DNA of 64,000 nt from Bacteroidaceae bacterium (GTDB lineage Bacteria > Bacteroidota > Bacteroidia > Bacteroidales > Bacteroidaceae). Below are positions 35,155 through 45,463 of this stretch, piece after piece. Within the stretch, counting starts at the first letter, position 1. Each line of letters opens with the position of its first letter. The notes under the pieces were generated by a model, which saw only the letters and a program-made list of their open reading frames with translations, was not told the DNA's origin and made no database searches. A program made the position numbers and the translations under genes. The DNA lies in NCBI GenBank assembly GCA_024398515.1, contig JAKSIZ010000005.1, positions 1-64,000 on the forward strand, in the 5' to 3' direction.

Positions 35155-35997
35155 ATGACCGACGAGATTTATATGCAGCGATGCCTTCAATTAGCGGCTA
35201 ACGGTATGCAGAATGCCAAGCCAAACCCTATGGTGGGTGCGGTTATCGTGTGCGACGGCAGGATTATAGGCGAGGGTTATCACGTTTGTTGTGGGCAGGC
35301 TCATGCTGAAGTGAATGCCTTCATGAGCGTTAAACCCGACGATGAACACCTACTTCCCTACTCAACATTGTACGTCAGCCTTGAGCCATGCAGCCATTAC
35401 GGCAAGACTCCTCCATGCGCCGACCTCATCGTCAGCAAGGGTGTGAGGCGTGTCGTCGTGGGTTGCCTCGACCCATTTGAAAAGGTTTCGGGGCGCGGCA
35501 TACAGCGTTTGCGCGATGCAGGCATCGATGTCACTGTGGGTGTGCTTGAAGAAGAATGCAGGCACCTGAACCGTCGGTTCTTCACCTTCCACACAAAGCA
35601 TCGCCCTTACATCACGCTGAAATGGGCGCAGAGCAGCAATGGATTTATCGACAACGACGGCAAGGCGTTCCGCTTCTCAACGCCTTACACGCAGATGTTG
35701 GTGCATAAACTTCGCAGCGAGAACGATGCTATCCTCGTTGGTCGCATCACTGAAGAACGTGAACACCCGCAACTCAACGTTCGCGAATGGACAGGAAAGA
35801 GTCCACGAAAGATTGTTCTCAGTCACGACAATCCGCTCGACCTTGCACGGCTCTACGATGAAGGCATACAAACCCTGCTCGTTGAGGGCGGCAGAGAGAC
35901 GCTTCAATGGTTTATCGACAACGGCCTATACGATGATGTCCGCATTGAAACCTCACCGATAGAAATAGAAAAAGGCACTCCGGCACCAACATTATAA
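35155..35997 (+). CDS. ribD: riboflavin biosynthesis deaminase/reductase RibD, short C terminus
   Basis: A 280-residue protein. The deaminase domain (1-145) has the zinc motif HAEVNAF and PCSHYGKTPPCADLI. The reductase domain (about 148-280) has ITLKWAQSSNGFID, AILVGR and LLVEGGRETLQWFIDNGL. Typical RibD proteins are about 310-370 residues; here the middle of the reductase is compact and the chain stops right after GTPAPTL, 6 bp before a family-2 repeat, so the last 20-30 residues may have been lost or replaced. The deaminase should work; reductase activity is uncertain. Confidence 0.85.
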   Translation: MTDEIYMQRCLQLAANGMQNAKPNPMVGAVIVCDGRIIGEGYHVCCGQAHAEVNAFMSVKPDDEHLLPYSTLYVSLEPCSHYGKTPPCADLIVSKGVRRVVVGCLDPFEKVSGRGIQRLRDAGIDVTVGVLEEECRHLNRRFFTFHTKHRPYITLKWAQSSNGFIDNDGKAFRFSTPYTQMLVHKLRSENDAILVGRITEEREHPQLNVREWTGKSPRKIVLSHDNPLDLARLYDEGIQTLLVEGGRETLQWFIDNGLYDDVRIETSPIEIEKGTPAPTL

Positions 35998-36003
35998 TCT
36001 ATA

Positions 36004-36112
36004 GTGTCCTTTAGATTATAGCCTGAAAGCTTACACCTATCAGCCCAGGGTATAGCGCAGCGACGCCCTGGGTAAGGGCTGATAGCTTGTTGCTCTTTCG
36101 GAGCGTACAAGA
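36004..36112 (+). repeat. CAGCCCAGGG-type hairpin repeat (family 2), copy II
   Basis: Starts GTGTCC-TTTAGATTATAGCC and ends GGAGCGTACAAGA. A 10-bp perfect stem CTATCAGCCC/GGGCTGATAG encloses an inner CCAGGG/CCCTGG hairpin. It begins 6 bp after the ribD stop codon. The gap 35998-36447 holds this repeat, element D and the tamB promoter, and no gene. Confidence 0.78.
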
Positions 36113-36206
36113 TTGCTCATAGATGTTTGGCGGACGGAAATAATAATAATCTTCTAAACGACGAACTGTTTGTTTTTGCATGTCGTGCGATAGCGTGTTT
36201 TGGAAC

Positions 36207-36300
36207 GAACGCTTAACCCGAAAAAAAGTTGTACAACTTTCGAGTGAAAGTTGTACAACATTCAGACGAAAGTTGTACAACTTTTTTCACCCCCAACAGA
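36207..36300 (-). repeat. triple-palindrome element D (class AAAGTTGTACAACTTT)
   Basis: Inverted relative to element B: it reads GAACGCTTAACCC, three 16-bp palindromes (36225-36240, 36247-36262 with one changed arm, 36269-36284) with 6-nt linkers CGAGTG and CAGACG, then CACCCCCAACAGA. Upstream of tamB by about 150 bp. Confidence 0.9.
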
Positions 36301-36382
36301 ACATACTGTAGAGGGGTAGCGTTCAATGGATGAAATCAGACGGTTTTTTCGTTAAAAAATCACAAAACACTATGAATATAGT

Positions 36383-36412
36383 GTTGCATCACGTGCGGTT
36401 TTCGTATATTTG
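36383..36412 (+). promoter_or_regulatory. promoter of the tamB-tamL unit
   Basis: GTTG (36383-36386), 18 bp, TATATTTG (36405-36412); the -7 box is exact. The ATG at 36448 follows by 35 bp. Confidence 0.6.
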
Positions 36413-36447
36413 CACAAAGAAAGGCATCCAAGCGAAAGCCAGAAAGA

Positions 36448-39400
36448 ATGAAGAAGGCACTGAAATGGTTGGGCATAGTCGTATTGACGCCCATTGTGTT
36501 GCTTTTGTTGGTGATGGTGTTGATTTACCTGCCGCCTGTGCAGGACTACGCCGTCCCAAGGCTTTGTGCCTACGCCTCGGAAAAGACTGGCATGGACATT
36601 TCCGTGCAGCAGTTCCGACTGAAATTCCCACTCGACTTGCATATTGAAGGCGTTGCAGTGAAGGACACGACCGAATTCTTTGCCGAACTCGACAGCGCAA
36701 CCGTGTCGGTTCAGTTCATGCCTTTACTCGACTTGAATGTTGTGCTCAACGAGTTCAACATGCAGGGCATAAGGATGAACACCGCCGAAATGATTGATGC
36801 AGTAAGGCTCAAGGGCGAAGTGAAAGCCATTGGACTGGCGAATAATCCGAGATTTCGAGATTTCGGGAACTCGAAATTTCGGGAACTCGAAAACCCATTT
36901 GTTGCGGCAATTGCGCTTAACGACGAACTTGCCGACGTTGGCGTACTCAACCTTGACGGTGCGGATTTAGACATCGTTATACCTGATTCCGTGCCGGAAG
37001 ACACCACGAAATCGGAACCTACAAAGTGGAAAATCAATGCCCTTTGCGCTTATATCAACCAATCGAAGTTCAGACTTCACACCTCGACAATGGATGCCGA
37101 CGCCAACCTTGAGCGTGCCACAGCCGAAGAAATACGTGTAGATTTGGGCACAGGAAAGTACGATGTAGGCAGTTTCAGCATCGGAACACCGACGATGAAG
37201 CAGTCGTCGTTGGCATACAGACAGCCTGCGCCAGACAGTCTTAGCGTTGCACTCGACTCGCTTTTGCTGAGGATTGACTCCATTTCATACGCCGATCCGA
37301 TGAACGTGAAGTGCAACATACAGCAGTTTGCAAGCACAATTGCACTGAATATGCCGTCGTCTGCCATCGACTCGAAGCTTCGCATAGACAATTTTGCAGC
37401 CAACATTGAGCTTGATTCTACGCAGGTAAGAGTGCCGTATTTCACTCTTCTCACGCCAAACACAAACCTGAAAGGCAGCACTACGATGGACTTCAACGCC
37501 TTCGACAACGATAATCCTGGCATACTGAAAGCTTCAGTTGACGGCGTCATAGGCAGGAAAGACATAGAGCAATTCGTTGACCTCAAGGCATTAGGAGTGA
37601 CGTTGCCGGCAACGATAAGTGCCAATGCCGACGTGGAGATGAGTGGTCCGCGACTGAAAACACGCCTGAAGACACGCATAGACAATGCCAGGATAGCCGC
37701 CGATGTGGATATGAACCTCAATACAATGGCGTATAACCTGACGGCAGATGTAGATAATATGAACGTCGCACGCTATATGCCTGACCTCGGAGTAGGCTTG
37801 TTCTCGGGCAAGATTACGGCAAAGGGCAACGGTTTTGACATTGCCCACGACAAGATAGATGCGAAAATCGACGTGCGCAGATTGCAGTATGGCGGCTATG
37901 ATTTGCGCAATGTGACGCTCGAAGGCGACTTGTCGAAGGGACTTGCAGGCGTGAAGCTGAAGATTCGCGACCCATATCTCGACGCCGACATAACGATGAA
38001 CGGCAACATTGCAACGCTCATGAAGATGGACATGAGCCGTCCAAACCTGAAACAAATAAACGGAGATTTGACCGCCGTATTACGCCGTGCCGACCTTTAT
38101 CACCTTAATATTATAGACCATCCACTGACGATTACAAGCGTGAGTGCCGATGCCGTGGTGAAGAATGGCTTTGTAAATTCGCTCGTAAAAAGCAGGAACG
38201 ACATGCTTTGGGGCGACGTCTCAATCGACGGAATGCTCAATCCAAAGGACTTCAACGCCACGATTGTTGCCGACGTTACGAAGCTCGACCTGAAGAAAAT
38301 GGGCTTTGCAGAGGACAGAATGGTGACTGGATTCTGCGGAAACCTTGACTTCTACACCGACCTTGGCGATAACATTCGCGTACAAGGCATATTGTCGGAC
38401 CTCGCACTTGACGATTCCACGGGCTATTTCCTGCCTCTCGATGCCGAACTTGACATAATGTCGAACCGCGATACGACATACGCAAACGTCAATGCAACCT
38501 CTCTCGCACTCAACCTTGAAGCCAAGGGTGGGTACATGAAACTTGCCGATTCGTTCTCGACACTCGCAGAAGAATTGACGAAACAAATAGGAGACAAGGA
38601 GATTGACGAGGCGAAATTGAAGCAGTTGTACCCTGACATCAAGCTGCACTTACGCATGGATGAGCAGGCACCAGTGATGTATCTCATTGAGCAAATGGGC
38701 TATTCGTTTGAAGACTTAAACGTAGATTTAAGCACGAGAAACGGCATCGGACTCAACGGATTCGCTGAAATCAACAAATTCAAAATGGACAGTACACAGG
38801 TTGACATGGCGAAAATGGAGTTTGCATCCGATGCCGGGACGACAAAGTTCAAGGTGGATGTGCAAAACGACAAGGACAATCCGCAGATTGTGTTCCATGC
38901 TCTCGTCGATGGTGAAGTGGTGACAAACGGTGCAAACATAGACGTAAAACTATATGATGCCAAGGATGTGCTTGGAATCAGACTGGGAGCCGATGCATTG
39001 TTGAACAAGGACAGTCTGCTCGTAAAGCTTACTCCGGAGAATCCTGTGCTGGGATATAAGGAATATCATCTGAACAAAGACAACTATCTATGCCTGCATG
39101 AGAAGAACAGAATAACTACAGACATACAACTTGTAGCCAAGGACGGTACAGGTCTGAAGATTTATTCCATGCCAAACGACAATGCGTTACAGGACCTTTC
39201 ATTGAGCATCAACCACTTCGACTTGACTGAACTCACGGCAATAATGCCTTACTTCCCGAAGATTACAGGCTATCTGGAAGGTGATATGCACTATGTGCAG
39301 AAGGATGAAGAAATGACAATAGCATCGGACATAGGCATCAGCAACATGACTTACGAAGCATGTGGATTGGGAGACATAAACACAGAATTTGTGCTTATGC

Positions 39401-41106
39401 CTGACCTTTCGGCCGGAGGAGAAAGCTTCCTTGACGGAAACTTAATAAAAGATGGACGCGAGATTGCAACCATTTCAGGAAAATATCGCAGTGACAATGC
39501 TGAAACAAAAGAAGATGAAGCATATATCAGTGCGTCGCTCGACCTCGACAATCTGCCTCTTGAGATAGTCAATGGCTTCATACCTGATCAAATAATAGGT
39601 TTCATCGGCAATGGCGATGGCACTCTCAGCGTTGAAGGACCAATGAATAAACTCGATGTAAACGGCGAGGTTTATCTCGATTCGGCATATCTAATCAGCG
39701 TTCCTTACGGCGTAAACCTTAGATTTGACAATGACCCAGTAAGAATAGTCAACAGCAAGTTGCTGCTCGAAAACTTCTCGCTCTATGCACACAACGAGAA
39801 CCCGCTCGTCATTCATGGCAACGTTGACTTCTCGGATATGGATAATATGTCGATGGACTTGCAGATGCGTGGAAAAGATTTTGAGGCAGTCTCGGCTAAG
39901 AAGACACGTCGTTCTGTCGCCTACGGTAATGCGTTTTTAGATATTTATGCAACGATGAAAGGTCCGATGAACAATCTTTCAATGCGAGGAATGATAAACC
40001 TCTTGGCAAAGACAGACCTCACTTACGTGCTCGAAGATACTCCTCTCAATACCGACGACCGACTGAAAGGACTTGTTACTTTCAAGGATTTCCGCGACAC
40101 AACAACGGTTGCCGAGGTGGAAAAGCCACAGATCTCAGGTTTCAATATGGACCTGACACTGAAGGTTGAGGATGGTGCGCAGATAATGTGTAACCTGAAT
40201 GCTGACGGCACAAACTACATTGACCTCGAAGGAGGCGGTGACCTGAGAATGAAATATAACAATACCGACGACCTGACACTCACGGGAAAATATACCCTTA
40301 ACCGAGGCGAAATGAAGTATTCATTGCCAGTGATACCATTGAAGACGTTTGCCATACAGAAGGGCAGCTATGTTGAGTTCATGGGTGATGTGATGAATCC
40401 AAAGTTGAACATCACGGCAACAGAAACGACACAAGCCGCTGTCAGCAACTATGGCGAAGACCGCCACACTGTTAAGTTCAACTGCGGAGTAAAGGTAACA
40501 AAGACTTTGCAGGATATGGGGCTTCAGTTTATCCTTGAAGCACCCGAAGATATGACTGTGCAGAATGAACTCGACGGAATGGGTGAAGCTCAAGTAGGCA
40601 AACTTGCCGTGGCAATGCTGACCTCGGGCATATACATGGCAGAGTCGAACACGTCATCAATCAGCATGAACGACGCTTTGAACAGTTTCTTGCAAGGTCA
40701 GATTTCAAACATCGCAGGTGATGCCCTGAAGACTATCGACGTGTCGATGGGCATGTCGAACGTTGCCGATGCATCCGGCGCTTCATATACCGACTACAGT
40801 TTCAGCTTTGCAAAACGATTCTGGAACAATCGTGTCAGCGTAGCAGTAGGCGGCAGATACTCGTCGGCAGGCGGTGCAGGTCACAACAGCGAAGCGGCTC
40901 TCGACAATGTTAGTCTTGAATATCGCTTAGACTCAAGCGCATCAAAATTGCTCCGACTCAACTACCAGCGCAACAAGATGGACTATATCGAAGGTTACGT
41001 CAGCGAGTATTCGGGCGGAATCATGCTCAAGAAAAAGATGAATGCGTTGAAAGAACTCTTCAACTTCTCAAACAAAACAACGACAAAGCAACCTCTTGCA
41101 CGATGA
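36448..41106 (+). CDS. tamB: TamB-like envelope protein (DUF490)
   Basis: A 1552-residue protein with an N-terminal membrane helix (residues 8-30) followed by a very long beta-strand repeat region and the conserved TamB C-terminal domain (about 1150-1500). TamB-type proteins bridge inner and outer membranes and are implicated in lipid transport and outer-membrane protein assembly. It overlaps tamL by 4 bp (ATGA), giving the expected pair. Residues 133-149 come from a short direct repeat in which TTTCGGGAACTCGAAA occurs twice (36848-36896), a probable in-frame repeat insertion. Confidence 0.88.
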   Translation: MKKALKWLGIVVLTPIVLLLLVMVLIYLPPVQDYAVPRLCAYASEKTGMDISVQQFRLKFPLDLHIEGVAVKDTTEFFAELDSATVSVQFMPLLDLNVVLNEFNMQGIRMNTAEMIDAVRLKGEVKAIGLANNPRFRDFGNSKFRELENPFVAAIALNDELADVGVLNLDGADLDIVIPDSVPEDTTKSEPTKWKINALCAYINQSKFRLHTSTMDADANLERATAEEIRVDLGTGKYDVGSFSIGTPTMKQSSLAYRQPAPDSLSVALDSLLLRIDSISYADPMNVKCNIQQFASTIALNMPSSAIDSKLRIDNFAANIELDSTQVRVPYFTLLTPNTNLKGSTTMDFNAFDNDNPGILKASVDGVIGRKDIEQFVDLKALGVTLPATISANADVEMSGPRLKTRLKTRIDNARIAADVDMNLNTMAYNLTADVDNMNVARYMPDLGVGLFSGKITAKGNGFDIAHDKIDAKIDVRRLQYGGYDLRNVTLEGDLSKGLAGVKLKIRDPYLDADITMNGNIATLMKMDMSRPNLKQINGDLTAVLRRADLYHLNIIDHPLTITSVSADAVVKNGFVNSLVKSRNDMLWGDVSIDGMLNPKDFNATIVADVTKLDLKKMGFAEDRMVTGFCGNLDFYTDLGDNIRVQGILSDLALDDSTGYFLPLDAELDIMSNRDTTYANVNATSLALNLEAKGGYMKLADSFSTLAEELTKQIGDKEIDEAKLKQLYPDIKLHLRMDEQAPVMYLIEQMGYSFEDLNVDLSTRNGIGLNGFAEINKFKMDSTQVDMAKMEFASDAGTTKFKVDVQNDKDNPQIVFHALVDGEVVTNGANIDVKLYDAKDVLGIRLGADALLNKDSLLVKLTPENPVLGYKEYHLNKDNYLCLHEKNRITTDIQLVAKDGTGLKIYSMPNDNALQDLSLSINHFDLTELTAIMPYFPKITGYLEGDMHYVQKDEEMTIASDIGISNMTYEACGLGDINTEFVLMPDLSAGGESFLDGNLIKDGREIATISGKYRSDNAETKEDEAYISASLDLDNLPLEIVNGFIPDQIIGFIGNGDGTLSVEGPMNKLDVNGEVYLDSAYLISVPYGVNLRFDNDPVRIVNSKLLLENFSLYAHNENPLVIHGNVDFSDMDNMSMDLQMRGKDFEAVSAKKTRRSVAYGNAFLDIYATMKGPMNNLSMRGMINLLAKTDLTYVLEDTPLNTDDRLKGLVTFKDFRDTTTVAEVEKPQISGFNMDLTLKVEDGAQIMCNLNADGTNYIDLEGGGDLRMKYNNTDDLTLTGKYTLNRGEMKYSLPVIPLKTFAIQKGSYVEFMGDVMNPKLNITATETTQAAVSNYGEDRHTVKFNCGVKVTKTLQDMGLQFILEAPEDMTVQNELDGMGEAQVGKLAVAMLTSGIYMAESNTSSISMNDALNSFLQGQISNIAGDALKTIDVSMGMSNVADASGASYTDYSFSFAKRFWNNRVSVAVGGRYSSAGGAGHNSEAALDNVSLEYRLDSSASKLLRLNYQRNKMDYIEGYVSEYSGGIMLKKKMNALKELFNFSNKTTTKQPLAR
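36848..36896. repeat. short A/T-CCGGG repeat inside tamB (family 4)
   Basis: Two tandem copies of TTTCGGGAACTCGAAA with a partial third. Related sequences lie in the GH2-fusion gene (9258-9312), before recA (50303-50328) and at the end of the 5-formyl-THF cyclo-ligase gene (57454-57484). Confidence 0.5.
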
Positions 41107-43490
41107 CGACAAAACGTATAATTCCAAAGATCCTACTGTCGGCAATCATTCTCACAATGGGTATTGCCATCACAACTTCGTGTTCTTCGACCTCGAACAT
41201 GCCCGAAGGCGACATATTATATAGTGGTATAAAGAGCATCGAATACAAGAACCTTGAGGACAATTCACGTCTCACAAAAGTTCAAAACGACACTCTCTCC
41301 ACGCATATTGCCACTACAAAAGCCGAAATAGAAGCCTCATTGGCAAGTGCGCCAAACGGTTCGTTCATGGGAAGTTCAATCATAAAGTCGCCATTTCCTA
41401 TGCGACTGTGGATATACAACGCCTTTGCAAATTCCGAAAAAGGCATTGGTCGGTGGCTGAGGAATACGTTTGGAAAACGATGGATTACCATTGACGATGT
41501 CAATCCCGAACTTCATGCTACGGTGGCAACAAACGTGCTGAAGTCGTACGGATACTTTAACGGCAACGTGGATTACAGCATCATCCCGTCTGCAAACCCA
41601 AGAAAAGCATACGTAAGTTACAATGTAGATTTCAGTAATCTTTCGGTTCTCGACACGATAACGCGAATAGGATTTCCGCAGATTGTCGATAGTATCATTG
41701 AGGCAAACAGCGCAGAAAGGTGCATATCCATCGGTTCGCCGTTCAGTGCTGCCGCTCTTGAAGCCGAACGAACACGGCTTAGCAACCTTCTGAGGAACGA
41801 AGGTTTCTACCTTTATAAAAAGGAATACATCACTTACGAAGCCGACAGCGTGTCGATACCAGGGCATGTACTTCTCCACATCAAGCCCTCAGAAGACATG
41901 CCGGAAGAGGTAAACAAACGTTGGTTCATAGGTCATCTGCGTGTAGAGATGCGAAGAACAATGCGCGAACAACTCACCGACTCGACTACCAACCGCTTCT
42001 TTACCTTATTATATAATGAGAACCGACCGATACGACCAAGCGTCATCTTGCGCGACATAACGTTCCGCAGAGGCGAACCTTTCAGTTACGACCGCTATCA
42101 GCAGACGGTGCAAAACCTTGCCAGCGCGGCATTATTCTCTTCTTTCGACTTTAATTTCGTGCCACGTGAAGGCACTGACACGCTCGACGTGACACTAAAC
42201 TGCGTGTTCGACAAGCCTTATGACGTGACATTTGAAGCAGGTCTGAAAGGCAACTCCAACTCTCGTCTCGGTCCAAACCTTACGCTTGGATTGACTAAGC
42301 GTAATGCCTTGCACGGCGGAGAGAGCCTTAACCTTAGCCTTTTCGGTGACTATCAATGGCAGTTGAAGAGCGGTGATAACGACAACGGAGGCACTAAAAA
42401 CTACTACGTCTATGGCTTCAAAGCTTCGCTGGAGTATCCTCGACTTGAGACGCCTTTCCATATTTTCACGAAGAAAAGACATCGTTACTATGCCACTCCA
42501 AAGACTAATGTTTTCGCAAGTTACAGCTGTCAGAACCGTCCTGATTACTTCAAGTACATCACTTTGTCGGCTGGTTTGACCTATACCTTGCAGACATCTG
42601 AGTCGTCACGGCATGAATTCTCGCCGCTACTCTTCGATTATTCCTTCGTAGGCCACGAGACAGATAAGTTCTATGAACTCATGAACCAGAACGTTGGCTT
42701 GCTGAAACTTCAGGATCTCTTCGTGCCAAAGATACAATATACATACACCTACTCAAGTCCGGCAACATATATAAACCCTATAACTTGGCGTACTACTATA
42801 TCCGAAGCAAGCAATCTCGTGGCTCTCGGCTACGTCATTGCAGGGAAAAAATGGAATGAAAAGGACAAGATTCTATTCAAAAACCCATTCTCGCAGTACG
42901 TAAGACTTGAGACCGACTTCGTGAAGCGTTGGCGCACAGGCGACAAGTCGAACCTCGTGTTCCACCTTAATGGCGGCATCATCTACAGTTACGGCAACTC
43001 CGAAACTAACATCACGCCGTACAACGAGCAGTTCTTCGTGGGTGGTGCCAACAGTCTTCGTGCATTTGCTTCTCACGGCATAGGGCCTGGCGACACAGCA
43101 TACGATGACGAAAGTGTGCGCTTCAACATGTTGCGCACTGGCTCATTGAAGTTTGAAACCAACCTTGAATATCGTTTTGGCATCATTGGCGACCTATACG
43201 GAGCTTTATTCATAGATGCCGGAAACGTGTGGAACATGATGCCCGACCTCTCTGACATAGAAGAGGAGTATCATGAAGAGATAAGGGATATGTACCGTAT
43301 CGACTTCTTCCGCCAGCTTGCAACCGATGCCGGAGTAGGATTGCGCTACGACCTCGGCTTCCTTATGCTGCGCCTCGACTGGGCTGCTGCCTTGCACATG
43401 CCTTACAACACATCGAAGACAGGATACTTCAACGTTGACGACTTCAAGCGTTCAAACACTCTCCATTTCGCCATTGGTTTACCATTTTAG
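41103..43490 (+). CDS. tamL: lipidated TamA/BamA-family outer-membrane protein (TamL)
   Basis: A 795-residue Omp85-family protein. A lipobox (ITTSC, Cys22) makes it a lipoprotein, as described for TamL of Bacteroidetes. POTRA-like domains fill about 30-390 and a 16-strand beta-barrel (about 400-795) ends in the aromatic FAIGLPF. It should insert in the outer membrane and partner TamB, encoded just upstream with a 4-bp overlap. Confidence 0.9.
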   Translation: MTTKRIIPKILLSAIILTMGIAITTSCSSTSNMPEGDILYSGIKSIEYKNLEDNSRLTKVQNDTLSTHIATTKAEIEASLASAPNGSFMGSSIIKSPFPMRLWIYNAFANSEKGIGRWLRNTFGKRWITIDDVNPELHATVATNVLKSYGYFNGNVDYSIIPSANPRKAYVSYNVDFSNLSVLDTITRIGFPQIVDSIIEANSAERCISIGSPFSAAALEAERTRLSNLLRNEGFYLYKKEYITYEADSVSIPGHVLLHIKPSEDMPEEVNKRWFIGHLRVEMRRTMREQLTDSTTNRFFTLLYNENRPIRPSVILRDITFRRGEPFSYDRYQQTVQNLASAALFSSFDFNFVPREGTDTLDVTLNCVFDKPYDVTFEAGLKGNSNSRLGPNLTLGLTKRNALHGGESLNLSLFGDYQWQLKSGDNDNGGTKNYYVYGFKASLEYPRLETPFHIFTKKRHRYYATPKTNVFASYSCQNRPDYFKYITLSAGLTYTLQTSESSRHEFSPLLFDYSFVGHETDKFYELMNQNVGLLKLQDLFVPKIQYTYTYSSPATYINPITWRTTISEASNLVALGYVIAGKKWNEKDKILFKNPFSQYVRLETDFVKRWRTGDKSNLVFHLNGGIIYSYGNSETNITPYNEQFFVGGANSLRAFASHGIGPGDTAYDDESVRFNMLRTGSLKFETNLEYRFGIIGDLYGALFIDAGNVWNMMPDLSDIEEEYHEEIRDMYRIDFFRQLATDAGVGLRYDLGFLMLRLDWAAALHMPYNTSKTGYFNVDDFKRSNTLHFAIGLPF

Positions 43491-43604
43491 TCGTTTGGTT
43501 GTTGGTCATTTAATCGTTTGGTTATTGGTCGTTTTGCCGTTTGGTTGTTGGTGGGTGTTCGTTTGGTTGTTTTACATCGACCTTTTGCGATTTCGTGGAC
43601 GACC

Positions 43605-43700
43605 TTTATACTCGGGAAAAAACTGCTACAGTTTTCAAGTCAAAACTGCTACAGTTTTCGATCCAAAACTGTAGCAGTTTTTCTGCAAGTATTAAGCTCA
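43605..43700 (+). repeat. triple-palindrome element E (class AAAACTGCTACAGTTTT)
   Basis: Units at 43619-43635, 43642-43658 and 43665-43681 with 6-nt linkers CAAGTC and CGATCC. Units 1 and 2 read CTGCTACAG, unit 3 reads CTGTAGCAG, so unit 3 is an exact reverse complement of the others. The 3' flank TATTAAGCTCA is a decayed form of GAGTTAAGCGTTC. The 471-bp gap 43491-43961 also holds family-2 copy III; no gene seen. Confidence 0.88.
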
Positions 43701-43839
43701 TGTCAGCAAAGTATAAATATCGACTTACCCAAAGCCAACATATAAACCCGCAAAACTATTATTGGTATCTGCTAAACATCTCTAACAAACTAAAATCTTT
43801 CACCATATATAAGGACAAGCCCTGCATAAACATTATTAT

Positions 43840-43960
43840 GCGCTCCGGAGGAGCAACAAGCCATCAGCCCAGGGCAAAGTGACATACGCCTTACCCAGGG
43901 TGCCGCTTAGAGCTCTGCCCTGGGCTGATAGGTGCAAGCCTTTCAGGCTATGAGGGTGGA
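43840..43960 (-). repeat. CAGCCCAGGG-type hairpin repeat (family 2), copy III
   Basis: Inverted relative to copies I and II: starts CGCTCCGGAGGAGCAACAAG and ends GGTGCAAGCC-TTTCAGGCTATG. Inner ATCAGCCCAGGGCA pairs with TGCCCTGGGCTGAT. Confidence 0.75.
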
Positions 43961-43961
43961 G

Positions 43962-45428
43962 TTATTGGTTCTTTACCACATTGGCAAACTCGGACACACT
44001 AATCTTTATAGGTTCCTTCATGAACTCAGGACGGTTATAGCTTTTCAGCCTCATGACGTTGTGCTCTGGGTCGCGTTGCGGCAGGAGGAAAGCCTTGTGC
44101 GTCTTCTTTCCATCGAAGTAAGCCATATACACACGACTGTAGTTCCCATCGTCGCGACGGCTGGCACACATCAACCAATGCCCATTGCTCGACCATGAAG
44201 GATAGCTCTCTGCCCTTGCACTATTCATCGCACGGGTGTTGACCAACCGTCCTTCTTTCAAATCAAGCAGGAGGATGTCAGCATCGTTATGCCATATATT
44301 AAAGCATCCATAGCAGCCTTCGGCAAATGCCAGATACCTGCCGTCAGGACTTATACGTGGCAATGAACAACTGCGATGCTTTTGTGCAGCATCATAAACA
44401 AGCTCCTCCTCGCCGAAGGTTAATGTCTTTGCGTCGAATGATTTCCTATATATATTGTAGAAAAGCGTGTTGTATTTCTTTTTTATATCACTTCCTGGCA
44501 GAGAGTCTTCGGCTACACAATAGTAAAGCCACTTGCCATCAGGCGACCAAGTAGGGAACACTTCAAGCCGTGTAGTGTCTGTGCAGACAAGCGTAACAGT
44601 GTCGTTCTTTATATCGTAAAGGATTAAGTCGCTTGCCATATCAAATACTTCTGCCTTGTTTTTGTTGACAGTGTGGAAGATTTGTGCAGTCTTGTTTGTA
44701 GAGAAAGCCACAAGTTTTTCCGTTGGATGCCATGCAGGATAGACACCTGCACTAATACAACCTTCACGTTTCAAATCGACTTTCTTGGGTTTTCCATCAA
44801 TCACAAAGATGGTTCCTCCATGTGTTACCCGCACATGGAAGAGCATGTTTTCCGTGCTGTAGTTCTGATAACTGTGGCAGTTTATACACTGTCCCTTCTT
44901 ATTGCCAACGGTTATTTTGTTGTTGAAAACCTCTTCTTCGTCGAAAGTATTAAGCTTTCTCTGGCTGATACACATCCTGTCGTACAGCAGATACGACGGT
45001 TCGATAAGGCGGTAGGAAATGTACTCGTCAACAGGTTCTGCCACTCGAATACAGAAAGTTTTATACTTCTCCCAGCCTTGTGTATACTTTGCCCAAAGCT
45101 CAACCTTAATGTCATTTCCAGCCGAAGAAGCGGTGAACTGCTGCCATTCATCCTCTGGTATAAGCACTTTCCTGCCTTCGCCGCCGTACGTTTGCTGCGT
45201 GCCGTCAGCCGATGTAAGCCTTGCCACACAGGCAGTACAAGCTTCGTCGGCGACCATAAAGTTAGTCGGAGCAATGTTCTGCGGCACTGTCACATTACAA
45301 TAATCAGGGTATATCTTTGGCAGTTTACCCGTTTCCTTTGCACTTTCCGGCACGTCAGGATGCCCACCGCAAGCCATGAGCAACAATAACAACGACGATA
45401 TAATTGATAATTTTTTCAATTGTTTCAT
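43962..45428 (-). CDS. PD40-type beta-propeller lipoprotein with a CxxCH haem motif
   Basis: A 488-residue lipoprotein (lipobox LLMAC, Cys20). An N-terminal beta-domain (30-150) is followed by C181-I-N-C184-H185, the covalent haem c attachment motif, and then TolB/PD40-like propeller repeats (PTWSPDGKWLYYC, PRISPDGRYLAFA, PSWSSNGHWLMCA). It may carry one haem c on the periplasmic side; whether haem is attached is not shown. It is the second gene after the multi-span membrane protein (35-bp gap). Function unknown; an electron-transfer or sensing role is inference. Confidence 0.75.
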   Translation of the reverse strand: MKQLKKLSIISSLLLLLMACGGHPDVPESAKETGKLPKIYPDYCNVTVPQNIAPTNFMVADEACTACVARLTSADGTQQTYGGEGRKVLIPEDEWQQFTASSAGNDIKVELWAKYTQGWEKYKTFCIRVAEPVDEYISYRLIEPSYLLYDRMCISQRKLNTFDEEEVFNNKITVGNKKGQCINCHSYQNYSTENMLFHVRVTHGGTIFVIDGKPKKVDLKREGCISAGVYPAWHPTEKLVAFSTNKTAQIFHTVNKNKAEVFDMASDLILYDIKNDTVTLVCTDTTRLEVFPTWSPDGKWLYYCVAEDSLPGSDIKKKYNTLFYNIYRKSFDAKTLTFGEEELVYDAAQKHRSCSLPRISPDGRYLAFAEGCYGCFNIWHNDADILLLDLKEGRLVNTRAMNSARAESYPSWSSNGHWLMCASRRDDGNYSRVYMAYFDGKKTHKAFLLPQRDPEHNVMRLKSYNRPEFMKEPIKISVSEFANVVKNQ

Positions 45429-45463
45429 AATATCTTTTTAACTCTTTAATTCCTTTATTTCAA

